The notes: generated by a model from the letters alone, not told the origin. A stretch of DNA of 64,000 bases from Bacteroidaceae bacterium (GCA_017965425.1 JAGCPY010000003.1:1-64000), one strand, 5' to 3'; positions 26,735 to 36,169 are shown, counted from the first letter of the stretch. Numbers and translations are program-made.

Positions 26735-27847
26735 ATGAATACTTCTACAATGATTACAGTTACATCACCTCTCCTTCCTGATATTGAAGAGTTCCATGAG
26801 CTTTTGAAAGAAGTATGGAACAATAAATGGATTACCAATAATGGAAGCTTCCATAGACGTTTGGAAGCTGCATTGGCAGAATACCTCAAAGTGCCCTATG
26901 TGAGTCTTTTCACCAATGGTACACTTCCTTTGCTGACAGCACTTCAGGCATTGCGAATTACTGGCGAAGTTATAACGACTCCTTATAGTTTCGTTGCCAC
27001 TACCCATAGTATTTGGTGGAATGGATGCCGTCCAGTTTTCGTGGATATTGATCCAGCTACTGGAGGCATCGACCCTGATTGCATTGAGGCAGCTATCACG
27101 CCAAAAACAACGGCCATCATGCCCGTGCATGTCTATGGAAAACCTTGTAAGACCAAAGAGATACAGGCTATCGCCGATAAATATGGCTTGAAAGTCATCT
27201 ACGATGCAGCCCATGCTTTTGGCGTGGAAGTTGAGGGCGAAAGCATTCTAAATGCAGGTGATATGTCGACGCTGTCTTTCCATGCGACAAAGGTATATAA
27301 TACGGTGGAAGGCGGTGCTTTAGTCATGCATGATGAAAAGACAAAACAACGCATAGATAATCTGAAAAACTTTGGCTTTACGGGAGAAACCACCGTCATC
27401 GCTCCGGGTATCAACGGTAAGATGGATGAGATTCGTTCTGCTTATGGTCTCTTGAACCTTCGTCAAGTGGATGCTGCCATTGAGGCTCGTCATCAAGTGG
27501 CTATTCGCTATCGTGAAGCCTTGCGTCCCGTCAAAGGCATTTCCTTCTGGGATGATATGCCGGGTGTGCGACACAACTATTCCTACTTCCCTATTTTTGT
27601 CAATGCAGAGGAGTATGGTATGACTCGTGACGAGCTCTATTTCCACATGAAAGAGCAAGGTGTGTTGGGTCGTCGCTACTTCTATCCTCTCATTTCGGAA
27701 TTCTCTACTTATCGTGGACTTCCTTCTTCCACTCGTGAGAACCTTCCTAATGCATACAAAATGGCTGACACCGTTATCTGCCTGCCCATGCATCATGTGT
27801 TGTCTGACGTTGATATCAAACGCATTCTTGATTGTGTTGTCAAATAA
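26735..27847 (+). CDS. DegT/DnrJ aminotransferase, VioA-like (dTDP-4-amino-4,6-dideoxyhexose)
   Basis: A PLP enzyme of about 370 residues. The N-terminus ITVTSPLLPDIEEF and the following WITNNGSFHRRLEAALAEYL, LFTNGTLPLLTALQAL and VITTPYSFVATTHSIWWNG match VioA of E. coli O7, which aminates dTDP-4-keto-6-deoxyglucose to dTDP-viosamine. The PLP lysine is in SFHATKVYNTVEGG (Lys 186), and the Asp that pairs with the pyridine nitrogen is in VIYDAAHAFG. The start is 26735 or 26750; a longer frame overlapping the polymerase is unlikely. With rmlA and rmlB upstream, a Qui4N- or Fuc4N-type sugar is the likely product. Confidence 0.8.
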   Translation: MNTSTMITVTSPLLPDIEEFHELLKEVWNNKWITNNGSFHRRLEAALAEYLKVPYVSLFTNGTLPLLTALQALRITGEVITTPYSFVATTHSIWWNGCRPVFVDIDPATGGIDPDCIEAAITPKTTAIMPVHVYGKPCKTKEIQAIADKYGLKVIYDAAHAFGVEVEGESILNAGDMSTLSFHATKVYNTVEGGALVMHDEKTKQRIDNLKNFGFTGETTVIAPGINGKMDEIRSAYGLLNLRQVDAAIEARHQVAIRYREALRPVKGISFWDDMPGVRHNYSYFPIFVNAEEYGMTRDELYFHMKEQGVLGRRYFYPLISEFSTYRGLPSSTRENLPNAYKMADTVICLPMHHVLSDVDIKRILDCVVK

Positions 27848-27905
27848 TAAAGCTGCTAATTTAGTTAGTCAAAAAATCTGTCTATTAAAGTTCGGATAAT
27901 AATCT

Positions 27906-29108
27906 ATGAAAAAGAAAATAATGCTTCTGGGAGGATTACGATATCTTTTACCTGTAATCAAGGCCGCGCACGAACAGGGTTATTATGTTATTACTTGTGA
28001 TTATCTTCCAGATAATATTGCACACAAGTATTCCGATGAATATGTAAACGTGAGCATTGTAGATAAGGAGGCCGTTTTGCGTGTTGCTCGTGAGAAAGGA
28101 ATAGATGGTATCATGTCCTTTGCATGTGATCCTGGGGTAATAGCAGCCTCTTACGTCCAGAACAAAATGGGTCTACCTTCTTTTGGGCCTTTTGAGTCGG
28201 TGGAAATCCTGCAAAACAAGGATAAGTTTAGGGCTTTCCTTAAAGAAAATGGGTTCAATGTACCGCAGGCAAAGGGCTATGATAACATAGAAGAAGCCAT
28301 GTCGGACAGCGCTTGGTTCCCTTGGCCGGTTATTGTGAAACCGACAGATTCGGCAGGTAGCAAAGGTTGCACTCGTGTGGATCGGATTGAGGATCTGCGT
28401 CCAGCCCTTGAGGAGGCTATGCAGCATAGTATTTCAGGACATATCATTGTGGAGGAATTCATTGAAAAACAAGGGTGTTCGTCTGATACAGATAGTTTCT
28501 CTTTGGATGGCAAGCTGACTTTTGTGAGTTTCAGTGCCCAGCGTTTTGATGAAGTTGCCAGCAATCCCTACACTCCAGCGGCCTACTCATGGCCTTCCAC
28601 CTTTACGGCGGAGCAGGAAGCCTATCTGACTTCTGAGATTCAACGTCTGATTACGTTATTGGGCATGAAGACGAGTGTGTTTAACATTGAGACGCGTATA
28701 GATACTCATGGCAAAGCATTTATTATGGAAGTAACACCTCGTGGGGGGGGGAACCGTCTTTGTGAGATGCTTCGTTATGCCACGGGGGTAGATATGATAA
28801 CTGCTATCACACGTGCCATGGTCGGGGACCCAATAAAACCCGTCTGTCAAAAACCTTATAATGGTCATTGGGCGGAAATCATCCTTCATGCTGATCAAAA
28901 TGGAGCCTTTGACCATCTGGAAATCAGTAAGGATTTGCAAGCCAAGATTGTTGAGGAGGATTTATGGATAAAACAAGGTGATAAGGTGGAAGCCTTTGAA
29001 GGGGCAAACAATGCAATAGGCACTTTGGTGCTGGAATTCGCTACGGCTGAAGATTTAGAACAGGCCATTACACATCAGCGGGAATGGCTTAAAATTGTGA
29101 TAAAATGA
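27906..29108 (+). CDS. ATP-grasp ligase (CarB/PurK-like)
   Basis: A 400-residue ATP-grasp enzyme. ATP-binding loop VIVKPTDSAGSKGCTRV (about 142-158), HIIVEEFIEKQG (adenine contact), and metal ligands in FIMEVTPRGGGNRL (about 274-287). It probably links a carboxylate to an amine through an acyl phosphate. Directly behind the 4-amino-sugar aminotransferase, attachment of an amino acid to the sugar amine is an attractive reading but not shown. Its stop overlaps the start of the next gene by four bases (ATGA). Confidence 0.75.
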   Translation: MKKKIMLLGGLRYLLPVIKAAHEQGYYVITCDYLPDNIAHKYSDEYVNVSIVDKEAVLRVAREKGIDGIMSFACDPGVIAASYVQNKMGLPSFGPFESVEILQNKDKFRAFLKENGFNVPQAKGYDNIEEAMSDSAWFPWPVIVKPTDSAGSKGCTRVDRIEDLRPALEEAMQHSISGHIIVEEFIEKQGCSSDTDSFSLDGKLTFVSFSAQRFDEVASNPYTPAAYSWPSTFTAEQEAYLTSEIQRLITLLGMKTSVFNIETRIDTHGKAFIMEVTPRGGGNRLCEMLRYATGVDMITAITRAMVGDPIKPVCQKPYNGHWAEIILHADQNGAFDHLEISKDLQAKIVEEDLWIKQGDKVEAFEGANNAIGTLVLEFATAEDLEQAITHQREWLKIVIK

Positions 29109-30061
29109 TGGATGCCATAGGAGGATATTTTAGTCTTGAGCTTCCTTGTCATGAGGAATATCACAAGGATGCCTTGCGCTTGAACACCGGACGCAACTGC
29201 TTGGAATACATCCTTCTCGCTCGTCAATATACTAAGGTGTATATTCCCTATTACACCTGTGAAGTCATTCTTGAGCCTTTCAAGAAGCTTGGTGTCGCAT
29301 ACACTTTTTATTCAATCAATCAGGACTTTGAGATTGCGGACACAATTCGGCTGAAAACAGATGAAGCTATATTATACACCAACTATTATGGCTTGAAATC
29401 GCAGTATGTTCAGAAACTTGCTGCTCAATATGGGAATCAACTGATTGTGGACAGCACGCAGGCGTTTTTTGCCCTTCCTGTTGTTGGAGTAGATACTTTT
29501 TACACATGTCGGAAATACTTCGGTGTGCCGGATGGGGCATATCTTTATTCAGATGTGGTCCTATCAGACGACATGGAGCAAGATGTGTCTTTCAATCATC
29601 TTTCTTTTTTGGCAAAGCGTATAGATGTTGGAGCAGAAGAGGGATATGCAGACTTCAATGAACATGAAGAAAAATTAAATGGCCAGCCCATAAGAACAAT
29701 GTCCAGGCTAACAGGGCGATTGATGCGAAGTATTGATTATGGGGCTGTCGCATTACAACGTCGTACAAACTTTATACAACTTCATTCTGCATTAGCGTCA
29801 TCTAATGAACTCTGTGTAGAATTGGAACCAGACAATGTCCCCATGGTTTATCCTTACCTTACAAAACGCAGTGGACTCCGAGAGTTCCTGATTGAGAATA
29901 GAGTGTATGTTGCAAAATATTGGCCAAATGTGTTAGCATGGGTACACGAGGATAGTTTGGAACATCGGTTCGCAACTTACATGCTCCCTCTGCCTATTGA
30001 CCAGCGATATGGGTATGAGCAGTTGGATTTTATGCTCCATCTCCTGCTCAAGAATAATTAA
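29105..30061 (+). CDS. divergent DegT-like PLP protein, first of a pair
   Basis: A 318-residue protein, shorter than usual DegT aminotransferases (about 370-400), but with the core kept: NTGRNCLEYILL in the place of the cofactor-phosphate segment, KVYIPYYTCEVILEPF, Asp 116 in LIVDSTQAFF, and a candidate PLP lysine, Lys 137 in CRKYFGVPDGAYLY. The C-terminus LPIDQRYGYEQLDFML is typical of DegT-like proteins. It is start-stop coupled to the ATP-grasp gene before it. The substrate is unknown and it could have lost aminotransferase activity. Confidence 0.6.
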   Translation: MMDAIGGYFSLELPCHEEYHKDALRLNTGRNCLEYILLARQYTKVYIPYYTCEVILEPFKKLGVAYTFYSINQDFEIADTIRLKTDEAILYTNYYGLKSQYVQKLAAQYGNQLIVDSTQAFFALPVVGVDTFYTCRKYFGVPDGAYLYSDVVLSDDMEQDVSFNHLSFLAKRIDVGAEEGYADFNEHEEKLNGQPIRTMSRLTGRLMRSIDYGAVALQRRTNFIQLHSALASSNELCVELEPDNVPMVYPYLTKRSGLREFLIENRVYVAKYWPNVLAWVHEDSLEHRFATYMLPLPIDQRYGYEQLDFMLHLLLKNN

Positions 30062-30107
30062 GAAATAAGATCGTCTATTGTCAACCATTGAGTAATATTT
30101 AAGAGAT

Positions 30108-31199
30108 ATGGCCTTTGTGACCCACACAAACGATATAGGTAGTATTTTTTCTTTGTCTGAAGAACAAATAGAACAAGGGATGGATAGGGTGGTGCCACTA
30201 TGCGATGGCAACCGCGCATTATATTCCCTTTGTAGGGAAGCATTATATGAGATAGCTCTTCTCCACTCGTCATCCAATAAGACTGTTTTGCTGCCTGCAT
30301 ATACGTGTATGACCGTTGCTCAACCGTTCTTGGAACTTGGTTGGCGTTGTGTCTACTACTCCATAGATAAACAGTTGCGCATTGTCGGGGATTCCATCAT
30401 GTCTCTTTTTACACAGCATCGTCCTGCTGTCATCGTTGCCCATCCTTTTTTCGGGATGGATTTCTCATCAGCGGAGTGGAGTCTTTTGGAAGACATGAAG
30501 ACAAAAGGCTGTACAATGGTAATTGACTTGACGCAATGTGTTTTTTCCACGCAACGTCGTTCATTTGTGGACTATTATGTAGGAAGCCTTAGGAAGTGGT
30601 TGGAAATTCCTGATGGGGGCTTCTTGGAGACAACCCAAGACAGGTTGTTCAGTTTCAATCATGAAAGAGAGTACAATTTACCATTTGCTTCAAGACAGAC
30701 AGATGCCATGTATTTGAGGGGACTTTATTTTTCCACAGGCAAACAAATGGTTAAGGAGATTTCGCGACGGTTGAATCAAGAGGCTGTCAATACAACAGAT
30801 GAGAAGGTTTCACCTCACAGGATGGACAGTCTTTCTTATTCCGTTTGGAAAGGGGCAGACCTCCGTGAGATCGAAAAAAAACGTCATAGTAATTTTAGAA
30901 TATTGTTTGAAGCATTAAAAGGCAATGAGCATTATCGGCCAGTTTGCCAAGACATCTCCGATGTAACAACAGCTCCATTGTATTTTACTATATATGTTAG
31001 CAAACGTACAGAGCTCCAGAGGACACTGGCCGCATCACAAATATATGCTCCTCTTATCTGGCCTTTGGAAAATGAAAAGATGTGCGTATCAGACGATGTA
31101 GCATATATATATCAACATATTTTGGCTATTCCTTGCGACCAACGATACGGGAAAGAGGATATGTTGCGAATCATTGACATAATAGAAAAATTCAAATGA
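30108..31199 (+). CDS. divergent DegT-like PLP protein, second of a pair
   Basis: A 363-residue paralogue-like neighbour of the previous protein. The same landmarks occur: NRALYSLCREALYEIAL, VLLPAYTCMTVAQPFLELGW, Asp 140 in MVIDLTQCVF, Lys 163 in GSLRKWLEIPDGGFL, and the C-terminal LAIPCDQRYGKEDMLRIIDI. The Lys-x2-x2-PDG environment is shared by both proteins and differs from the GEGG-type loop of common DegT enzymes. The two may form a heteromer or act in sequence. Its stop overlaps the start of the second ATP-grasp gene by four bases. Confidence 0.6.
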   Translation: MAFVTHTNDIGSIFSLSEEQIEQGMDRVVPLCDGNRALYSLCREALYEIALLHSSSNKTVLLPAYTCMTVAQPFLELGWRCVYYSIDKQLRIVGDSIMSLFTQHRPAVIVAHPFFGMDFSSAEWSLLEDMKTKGCTMVIDLTQCVFSTQRRSFVDYYVGSLRKWLEIPDGGFLETTQDRLFSFNHEREYNLPFASRQTDAMYLRGLYFSTGKQMVKEISRRLNQEAVNTTDEKVSPHRMDSLSYSVWKGADLREIEKKRHSNFRILFEALKGNEHYRPVCQDISDVTTAPLYFTIYVSKRTELQRTLAASQIYAPLIWPLENEKMCVSDDVAYIYQHILAIPCDQRYGKEDMLRIIDIIEKFK

Positions 31200-32323
31200 A
31201 AAAGATTGCAGTACTAGGCGCAGATGATAATTTGCGTCCGTTCTATCGTCAGGCAAAAGCGCTTGGATATTCCATTGTTGGAATTGCATGGGCAGAAGGT
31301 GCAACGTGCAAAGATTTTTGCGATACTTTTTATCCTGTCAATTTCGCGCAAAAAGAAGAGGTTCTGGAAATCTGTAAAAAGGAGCAGATCAACGGGATTA
31401 TATCCTTCTGCTTAGAATCTGCCCTTCCAACGTTGACCTATGTTGTACAGGAAATGGGGTTGGTGGGTAATTCTTATGAGTGTCTGCATCTGACTCAGAC
31501 GAAGTTCGCCCAACGAGAGGCGTTGGAACATGCGGGTATTCCTGTTCCAGGCTACTACTTGGTGAAGAACGAGGAACAACTTTCAGACATCCATCTTCGC
31601 TATCCCATTATTGTGAAGCCTGTAGATGCCGGAGGAAGTCAGGGAATCTGCAAGGTCGAAGCCCCCGAGCAGCTATTAGAGGCTTTTCATATTGCAGCAC
31701 AGCGTTCTCATTGTGGTGATGTCATTGTAGAGGAATTTGTTGATGGACGAGAATTCAGTGTCGAATTTATCAGCCATCAAGGCAAGCATTATCTCCTTCA
31801 AATTACAGATAAAGAGACTAGTGGCGCACCCCGATTCGTGGAGGTTGCCCATCATCAGCCTGCCGAGTTGTCCGATGACGTATGGGAGCGAATTCGCGAT
31901 ATGGTGTCTAAGGCTTTGACCGCTTTGCATGTTGAGAATTCCGCCAGTCACACCGAAATCAAGCTCAATAGCCGAGGTGAGCTTTTCATTATAGAAACTG
32001 GAGCTCGTATGGGAGGGGATTACATCACATCTGATTTGGTCCGGCTTTCAACGGGTTATGATTTTGTCAAAGGTGCCATTGACCTGGCAGTAGGTGACTT
32101 TACAGAACCTGTTCTTGATAAGAAATTCCACTCTGGTATCTATTTCTATAGCATGTTGCACCCTGAAGTCCGCCCAGTTATTGAACAGCATGAGCAATAC
32201 CCAGAAATAGTAGAGTGGGAGCTTTCCACTCATCCTCTCACTGAGGTTCGTAGCAATGCAGATCGAGGTGGCTATTTTATATATCAAACAAAAAACGAAC
32301 GATTCAATCCTTTTGGAAAATGA
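31196..32323 (+). CDS. ATP-grasp ligase, second of the coupled set
   Basis: A 375-residue ATP-grasp enzyme. IIVKPVDAGGSQGICKV (about 138-154) is the ATP loop, DVIVEEFVDGREFSVEF the adenine and substrate part, and LFIIETGARMGGDY (about 262-275) the metal-ligand part. The ETGAR form is that of PurT/LysX-like ligases more than the EVTPR form of the enzyme at 27906, so the two probably use different substrates. It overlaps its neighbours by four bases on both sides, within a five-gene coupled block (27906-32922). Confidence 0.75.
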   Translation: MKKIAVLGADDNLRPFYRQAKALGYSIVGIAWAEGATCKDFCDTFYPVNFAQKEEVLEICKKEQINGIISFCLESALPTLTYVVQEMGLVGNSYECLHLTQTKFAQREALEHAGIPVPGYYLVKNEEQLSDIHLRYPIIVKPVDAGGSQGICKVEAPEQLLEAFHIAAQRSHCGDVIVEEFVDGREFSVEFISHQGKHYLLQITDKETSGAPRFVEVAHHQPAELSDDVWERIRDMVSKALTALHVENSASHTEIKLNSRGELFIIETGARMGGDYITSDLVRLSTGYDFVKGAIDLAVGDFTEPVLDKKFHSGIYFYSMLHPEVRPVIEQHEQYPEIVEWELSTHPLTEVRSNADRGGYFIYQTKNERFNPFGK

Positions 32324-32922
32324 GCAATATTTGTTTCCGCACCTTTGAAGAGTGCGATATTGATGCTATCTATCGATGGAAAAATGACGACGAGTTGAAC
32401 CGACTCGCTGTGGGACTGAATAAACGTGTAAGCCGTGACGATGTTGCCAAATGGGTACGTAGCAAGATGCCCCATAATCCGTATGAGGTTTTCTGGGCGA
32501 TATGCACCAACGATGAGGAACAGCGTATTATCGGCTACGCCTGCCTGACAAATATACACTATATCAACAGTTCTGCTTACTTCTCTGGTATCATGATTGG
32601 TGACCCGGCATTTCACGATGGTATCACGTGGATAGAGGTCAACAAGTTTGTTCTGGAATATGTGTTTGAGCGATTGGGCTTGAACCGCATGTATGGCAGT
32701 GCTATGATGGAACAGGAGCAGTCTAACGCTATGGGGCGCGCATTGTTCCTTCAGACCGAAGGTGTGGAGCGTCAGGCGGTTTACAAGAACGGGCGATTTT
32801 ATGATGTGGAGTTACATTCTATACTCAAGAGCGAATATTTTGAACACAAAGCTAAAGGCGAGTATGAGACGGCCTGTATCCTAAAACGTCTTGTGCGTCT
32901 GAAGAAAGATAACAAAAAATAA
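32320..32922 (+). CDS. GNAT N-acetyltransferase (RimJ/L- or PseH-like)
   Basis: A 200-residue GNAT protein of the Acetyltransf_3 type: ICFRTFEECDIDAIYRWKND at the start, RIIGYACLTNIHYINSSAYF in the central strands, and YVFERLGLNRMYGSAM before the last part. Proteins like this in sugar loci acetylate an amino sugar (PseH is the model). It is coupled to the ATP-grasp gene by a four-base overlap, so its substrate is probably the product of that pathway. The acyl donor might be acetyl-CoA or, given the surroundings, an acyl-ACP. Confidence 0.75.
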   Translation: MSNICFRTFEECDIDAIYRWKNDDELNRLAVGLNKRVSRDDVAKWVRSKMPHNPYEVFWAICTNDEEQRIIGYACLTNIHYINSSAYFSGIMIGDPAFHDGITWIEVNKFVLEYVFERLGLNRMYGSAMMEQEQSNAMGRALFLQTEGVERQAVYKNGRFYDVELHSILKSEYFEHKAKGEYETACILKRLVRLKKDNKK

Positions 32923-32928
32923 GAAATT

Positions 32929-34068
32929 ATGGGAAATATTCTCCATCTTTGTTTCGACGGTAATTTCATTGATAATACGAGTGCCGTCTTTGAGCATTTC
33001 TATCCAGGCCGTAACACGTTCTGTATGCTCCGACGAAAAACAATCAAGGGGCAGATGCAAGATATGAAGAATGCCGTTTGGCTGGATTCATCCCGTCCAG
33101 ATCCGACGTTGCTGGAGCGCATCTGTCAGGAACATCAAGTGGATACGATTATGATGCATGGATTACATCCCCATTACAGCAAGGCTTTGCCCTTACTTAG
33201 TGCGGGTCATAGTCGTCGTATTTTCTGGATTTTCCACGGCTACGAGCTATACTATGCTTTAGGCGAGAAGGGATGGTGGAAGCCTAATGATAATGATAGT
33301 ATTTTTTCCCGAAAGAATTGGATTTCACCCACCCGCTATAACTATTATCTGCGCAAACTGATGGGCGAAAAAATCTACTATGATCATCTCGTCGAGGCAT
33401 TGCCTTATATTGATTATTTCTGCTTTTGGCTACGTGAAGACTACGAATTATTCCAACGTTATTTCCCCTCAGAAATCAAATTTCGGCAGTTCCAATATAA
33501 GGCGCGCTATCGTGAAGAGGAACATGGTACAGACCCTGTGGATTTCAATAAAGATGCAACCACGATTCGTGTCAACCATTCTGCATCCAAGACGGCCAAT
33601 CACGACACCTTGATGCGACTTCTAGCGCAAATAGACCGTGACAATGTCCTACGCAAGGAATTTCCCCTATCTTATGGCAGCACATACATACGCAAAGACG
33701 TTATAAAGATGGGACAACGTCTCTTTGGTAAGCAGTTTGTCCCATTGTTGGACTATGTTAGCTTCGATGACTATCTTCATTCTTTATCTAAGGTGGGCAT
33801 CGCAATCTTCGGTCATCGACGCCAGGAGGCTACGGGGAATATATCACTTCTGCTGAAATTGGGTGCCAAGGTTTTCCTCCGTGAATGCAATCCTGTATTG
33901 TCTTACTATCGTCGGATGGGTTACCACATTTATTCTGTGGAGAATGATTTGAAAGGTATGGATGACCTTCGTCCGTTGACACCCGAACAGATGCAACATA
34001 ATGCTGATACAGCCACCCGGAATCGTGTCTATTATGAAGATTTTATGCCCCAGTTGTTGGATGCCTGA
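32929..34068 (+). CDS. GT56-like transferase (WecF type, 4-amino-4,6-dideoxyhexose)
   Basis: A 379-residue protein resembling WecF, the TDP-Fuc4NAc:lipid II transferase of enterobacterial common antigen (GT56). Marks are VNHSASKTANHDTLMRLLAQ (about 215-234; compare GNSGDxSNxHIxAL), YIRKDVIKMGQRLFG, PLLDYVSFDDYLHSLSKVGI and IFGHRRQEATGNISLLLKLG. Because GT56 enzymes use a dTDP-linked 4-amino-4,6-dideoxyhexose, this supports the assignment of the rmlA-rmlB-VioA products as donor. No signal peptide is seen; it should act at the inner membrane. It follows the GNAT gene by 6 bases. Confidence 0.75.
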   Translation: MGNILHLCFDGNFIDNTSAVFEHFYPGRNTFCMLRRKTIKGQMQDMKNAVWLDSSRPDPTLLERICQEHQVDTIMMHGLHPHYSKALPLLSAGHSRRIFWIFHGYELYYALGEKGWWKPNDNDSIFSRKNWISPTRYNYYLRKLMGEKIYYDHLVEALPYIDYFCFWLREDYELFQRYFPSEIKFRQFQYKARYREEEHGTDPVDFNKDATTIRVNHSASKTANHDTLMRLLAQIDRDNVLRKEFPLSYGSTYIRKDVIKMGQRLFGKQFVPLLDYVSFDDYLHSLSKVGIAIFGHRRQEATGNISLLLKLGAKVFLRECNPVLSYYRRMGYHIYSVENDLKGMDDLRPLTPEQMQHNADTATRNRVYYEDFMPQLLDA

Positions 34069-35218
34069 CGTATGGAATAGGATGGCTCTTGTCATCTTCC
34101 TATGGTTTGTTACGGTATGCGGTCATCCCGTCATACCGGCCTTGGACTATTCAGGACGTTTAGACTCAGCTGTGACGGCATTGATGACTCGCTATGAAGC
34201 AGTCGGTCTCAGTGTGGCTGTGGTGAAATCCAATAGAATTTTTTATCATCATTCTTGGGGTGTTCGCGACAAGGAGAAAATGATACCACTTCAGGATGAT
34301 GACGTGTTCCGCCTCTTTTCTATTTCCAAATCCTTTATTTCCACGGCCATTATGCAACTGGTGGAGCAGAAACGCTTGGCTTTGGACGATGACATACGAC
34401 GATATTTGCCGTGGGTGAACCGCAATCCTCGCTTCCCAGATATTCCCATAACCATAGAAATGCTCCTTTGCCACCGTTCCAGTATCAATGATTCTCAGGG
34501 CTATTTGAGTGATTTTGATATGCTGCGACCAGAACGTAATATGTCTTATGGCCAATGTTATAATCAGGAGCGCCCAGGTAGCGCATATTATTACAGTAAT
34601 GTCAACTATAATCTTTTGGGTGCGGTCATAGAGAAGGTGACGCAAATGCGCTTCGACGAATACATCATTGCAAACATCTTGCACCCTCTTGGTTTGCATG
34701 GCTTCTATGATATGTCTCAGATGGGTAAACGTCATTTTGCTCAAGCCTATCAGTATAGTACGCCGAAGCAAGGTTACCAGCGAAATGCGTCTGCTTATGC
34801 TCCTCTATCTAAAGAATTGTCCTCATACGTTTTGGGTGAAACTACACCTTTGCTATCACCATGTGGCGGTCTAAAATTGAATGCTGCAGAGTTGGCAGAG
34901 TACATGATGATGCACATGAACAAAGGGAAGCTTAGAGGACATCGGATAGTAAAGAAAAAAAGTGAACGGCAAATGTGGAAAGTCCGTTCTACAGAGAGTA
35001 ATTATGGTTTGGCTTTAATCCACTATTATGATATCATTGACGGTGAAGAGTTAATCGGTCATAGAGGTGCAGGATATGGCATCAATACATCCATGTTTTT
35101 CAATCCCAAAAAGAAATACGGTTTTGTCATTCTATGTAATGGTGTCAATACATCACTTATTGACCATTATCCTTTCCATCGGACATTGGTTAGAATACTA
35201 TATGAGAATATAATATAA
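34061..35218 (+). CDS. serine hydrolase, beta-lactamase/DD-peptidase fold (class C-like)
   Basis: A protein of about 385 residues with an N-terminal signal peptide or anchor (MALVIFLWFVTVCG), so probably periplasmic. The active-site set is complete: S-x-x-K in FRLFSISKSF (Ser 87, Lys 90), YSN in YYYSNVNYN (about 176), and GHRGAG (about 333) in the place of KTG. The start could be 34061 (overlapping the GT56-like gene by 8 bases) or 34082. The family holds peptidases, esterases and acyltransferases such as LovD. Within an acyl-sugar locus, an esterase or transacylase acting on the exported glycan is possible. Confidence 0.75.
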   Translation: MPDVWNRMALVIFLWFVTVCGHPVIPALDYSGRLDSAVTALMTRYEAVGLSVAVVKSNRIFYHHSWGVRDKEKMIPLQDDDVFRLFSISKSFISTAIMQLVEQKRLALDDDIRRYLPWVNRNPRFPDIPITIEMLLCHRSSINDSQGYLSDFDMLRPERNMSYGQCYNQERPGSAYYYSNVNYNLLGAVIEKVTQMRFDEYIIANILHPLGLHGFYDMSQMGKRHFAQAYQYSTPKQGYQRNASAYAPLSKELSSYVLGETTPLLSPCGGLKLNAAELAEYMMMHMNKGKLRGHRIVKKKSERQMWKVRSTESNYGLALIHYYDIIDGEELIGHRGAGYGINTSMFFNPKKKYGFVILCNGVNTSLIDHYPFHRTLVRILYENII

Positions 35219-35260
35219 TCTGGTTGAATATAATCTTTCATGTTTTTCCTTTTCTGATAT

Positions 35261-35920
35261 ATGGATATGGTATCCCCTATTGTTATAGTTGGTGCAGGCG
35301 GTTTCGGTCGCGAGGTGGCCTCCCTGCTTAAACGTATCAACCGACAAAGTCCTACTTGGGAGTTGTTGGGATTCTATGATGACGATACTCGGACGAAGCC
35401 TCGTGGTAGTCGCAATGAGTATGGCGATATCCTTGGAACCGTGGATGATCTCAATCAGGTCACTACACCAGTGGCTGCCATTCTGGCCATTGGTTTCCCC
35501 AATATGCTGAAATCTGTTAAAGACAGACTCACGAACCCGCTTATTTCTTTTCCCAACATTATCGCGCCAGAGGCAAGCATCCTCGATCCAGAGAATTACC
35601 AAATGGGACAGGGAAATATCCTGAGCAGTTTTGCATCCATCAGTTGCAATGTTCGGTTAGGTAATTTCAACGTAATTAACAACCGCACTTCTTTCGGACA
35701 TGATGCGGTGGTTGGCGACTTCAATACTTTTATGACCGCATGTCGTATCAGCGGTGGTACTGTTATTGGAAACCAGAATCGTTTTGGCGTGGGGGCTATT
35801 GTTATTCCCGGCGTGAAGATTGGCACGGGCGTGACGGTATCACCGGGCAGCGTCATCATGCGTAAACCAAAAGATAATTCTACTTATATTGGCAATCCTG
35901 CCAAACAGTTCAAAATTTGA
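35261..35920 (+). CDS. NeuD/PglD-family sugar acyltransferase (VioB-like candidate)
   Basis: A 219-residue protein with the two-part NeuD/PglD build: an N-terminal Rossmann-like domain (IVIVGAGGFGREVASLL, 7-23) and a C-terminal left-handed beta helix (LGNFNVINNRTSFGHDAVVG, then VIGNQNRFGVGAIVIPGVKI). His in SFGHD is the likely base. PglD, VioB and WeiG-type enzymes acylate the C4 amine of dideoxy-amino sugars, which fits the VioA-like and GT56-like genes. It lies 22 bases before two ACP genes, so it may use an acyl-ACP as donor instead of acetyl-CoA; that is inference. Confidence 0.75.
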   Translation: MDMVSPIVIVGAGGFGREVASLLKRINRQSPTWELLGFYDDDTRTKPRGSRNEYGDILGTVDDLNQVTTPVAAILAIGFPNMLKSVKDRLTNPLISFPNIIAPEASILDPENYQMGQGNILSSFASISCNVRLGNFNVINNRTSFGHDAVVGDFNTFMTACRISGGTVIGNQNRFGVGAIVIPGVKIGTGVTVSPGSVIMRKPKDNSTYIGNPAKQFKI

Positions 35921-35942
35921 TAAACCCTTTTAATAAGTAACT

Positions 35943-36167
35943 ATGACACTTAATGAATTTATGGATGTCCTTGCAGAACAATTTGAGGACACGGAAAGAG
36001 AAGCATTTACCCCTCAGACCCGTTTTAAGGAATTGGATGACTGGTCGTCGCTGACCGCCCTCTCAGTTATTGCTATGGCTGATGAGGAGTGCGGCGTGAG
36101 CATCAACAGCGATGTCGTCAACAACGCCCAGACGGTGGAGGATTTGTACAACCTTATATTTGCGTAA
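35943..36167 (+). CDS. acyl carrier protein, module B, type alpha
   Basis: A 74-residue carrier protein very like the ACP at 18340: MTLNEFMDVLAEQFED against MELKEFIEVIAEQYED, with the modified serine in DWSSLTALS (Ser 36). It is followed after 2 bases by a beta-type ACP. It presumably holds an acyl group for the KAS III or SDR of module B. Confidence 0.85.
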   Translation: MTLNEFMDVLAEQFEDTEREAFTPQTRFKELDDWSSLTALSVIAMADEECGVSINSDVVNNAQTVEDLYNLIFA

Positions 36168-36169
36168 GT

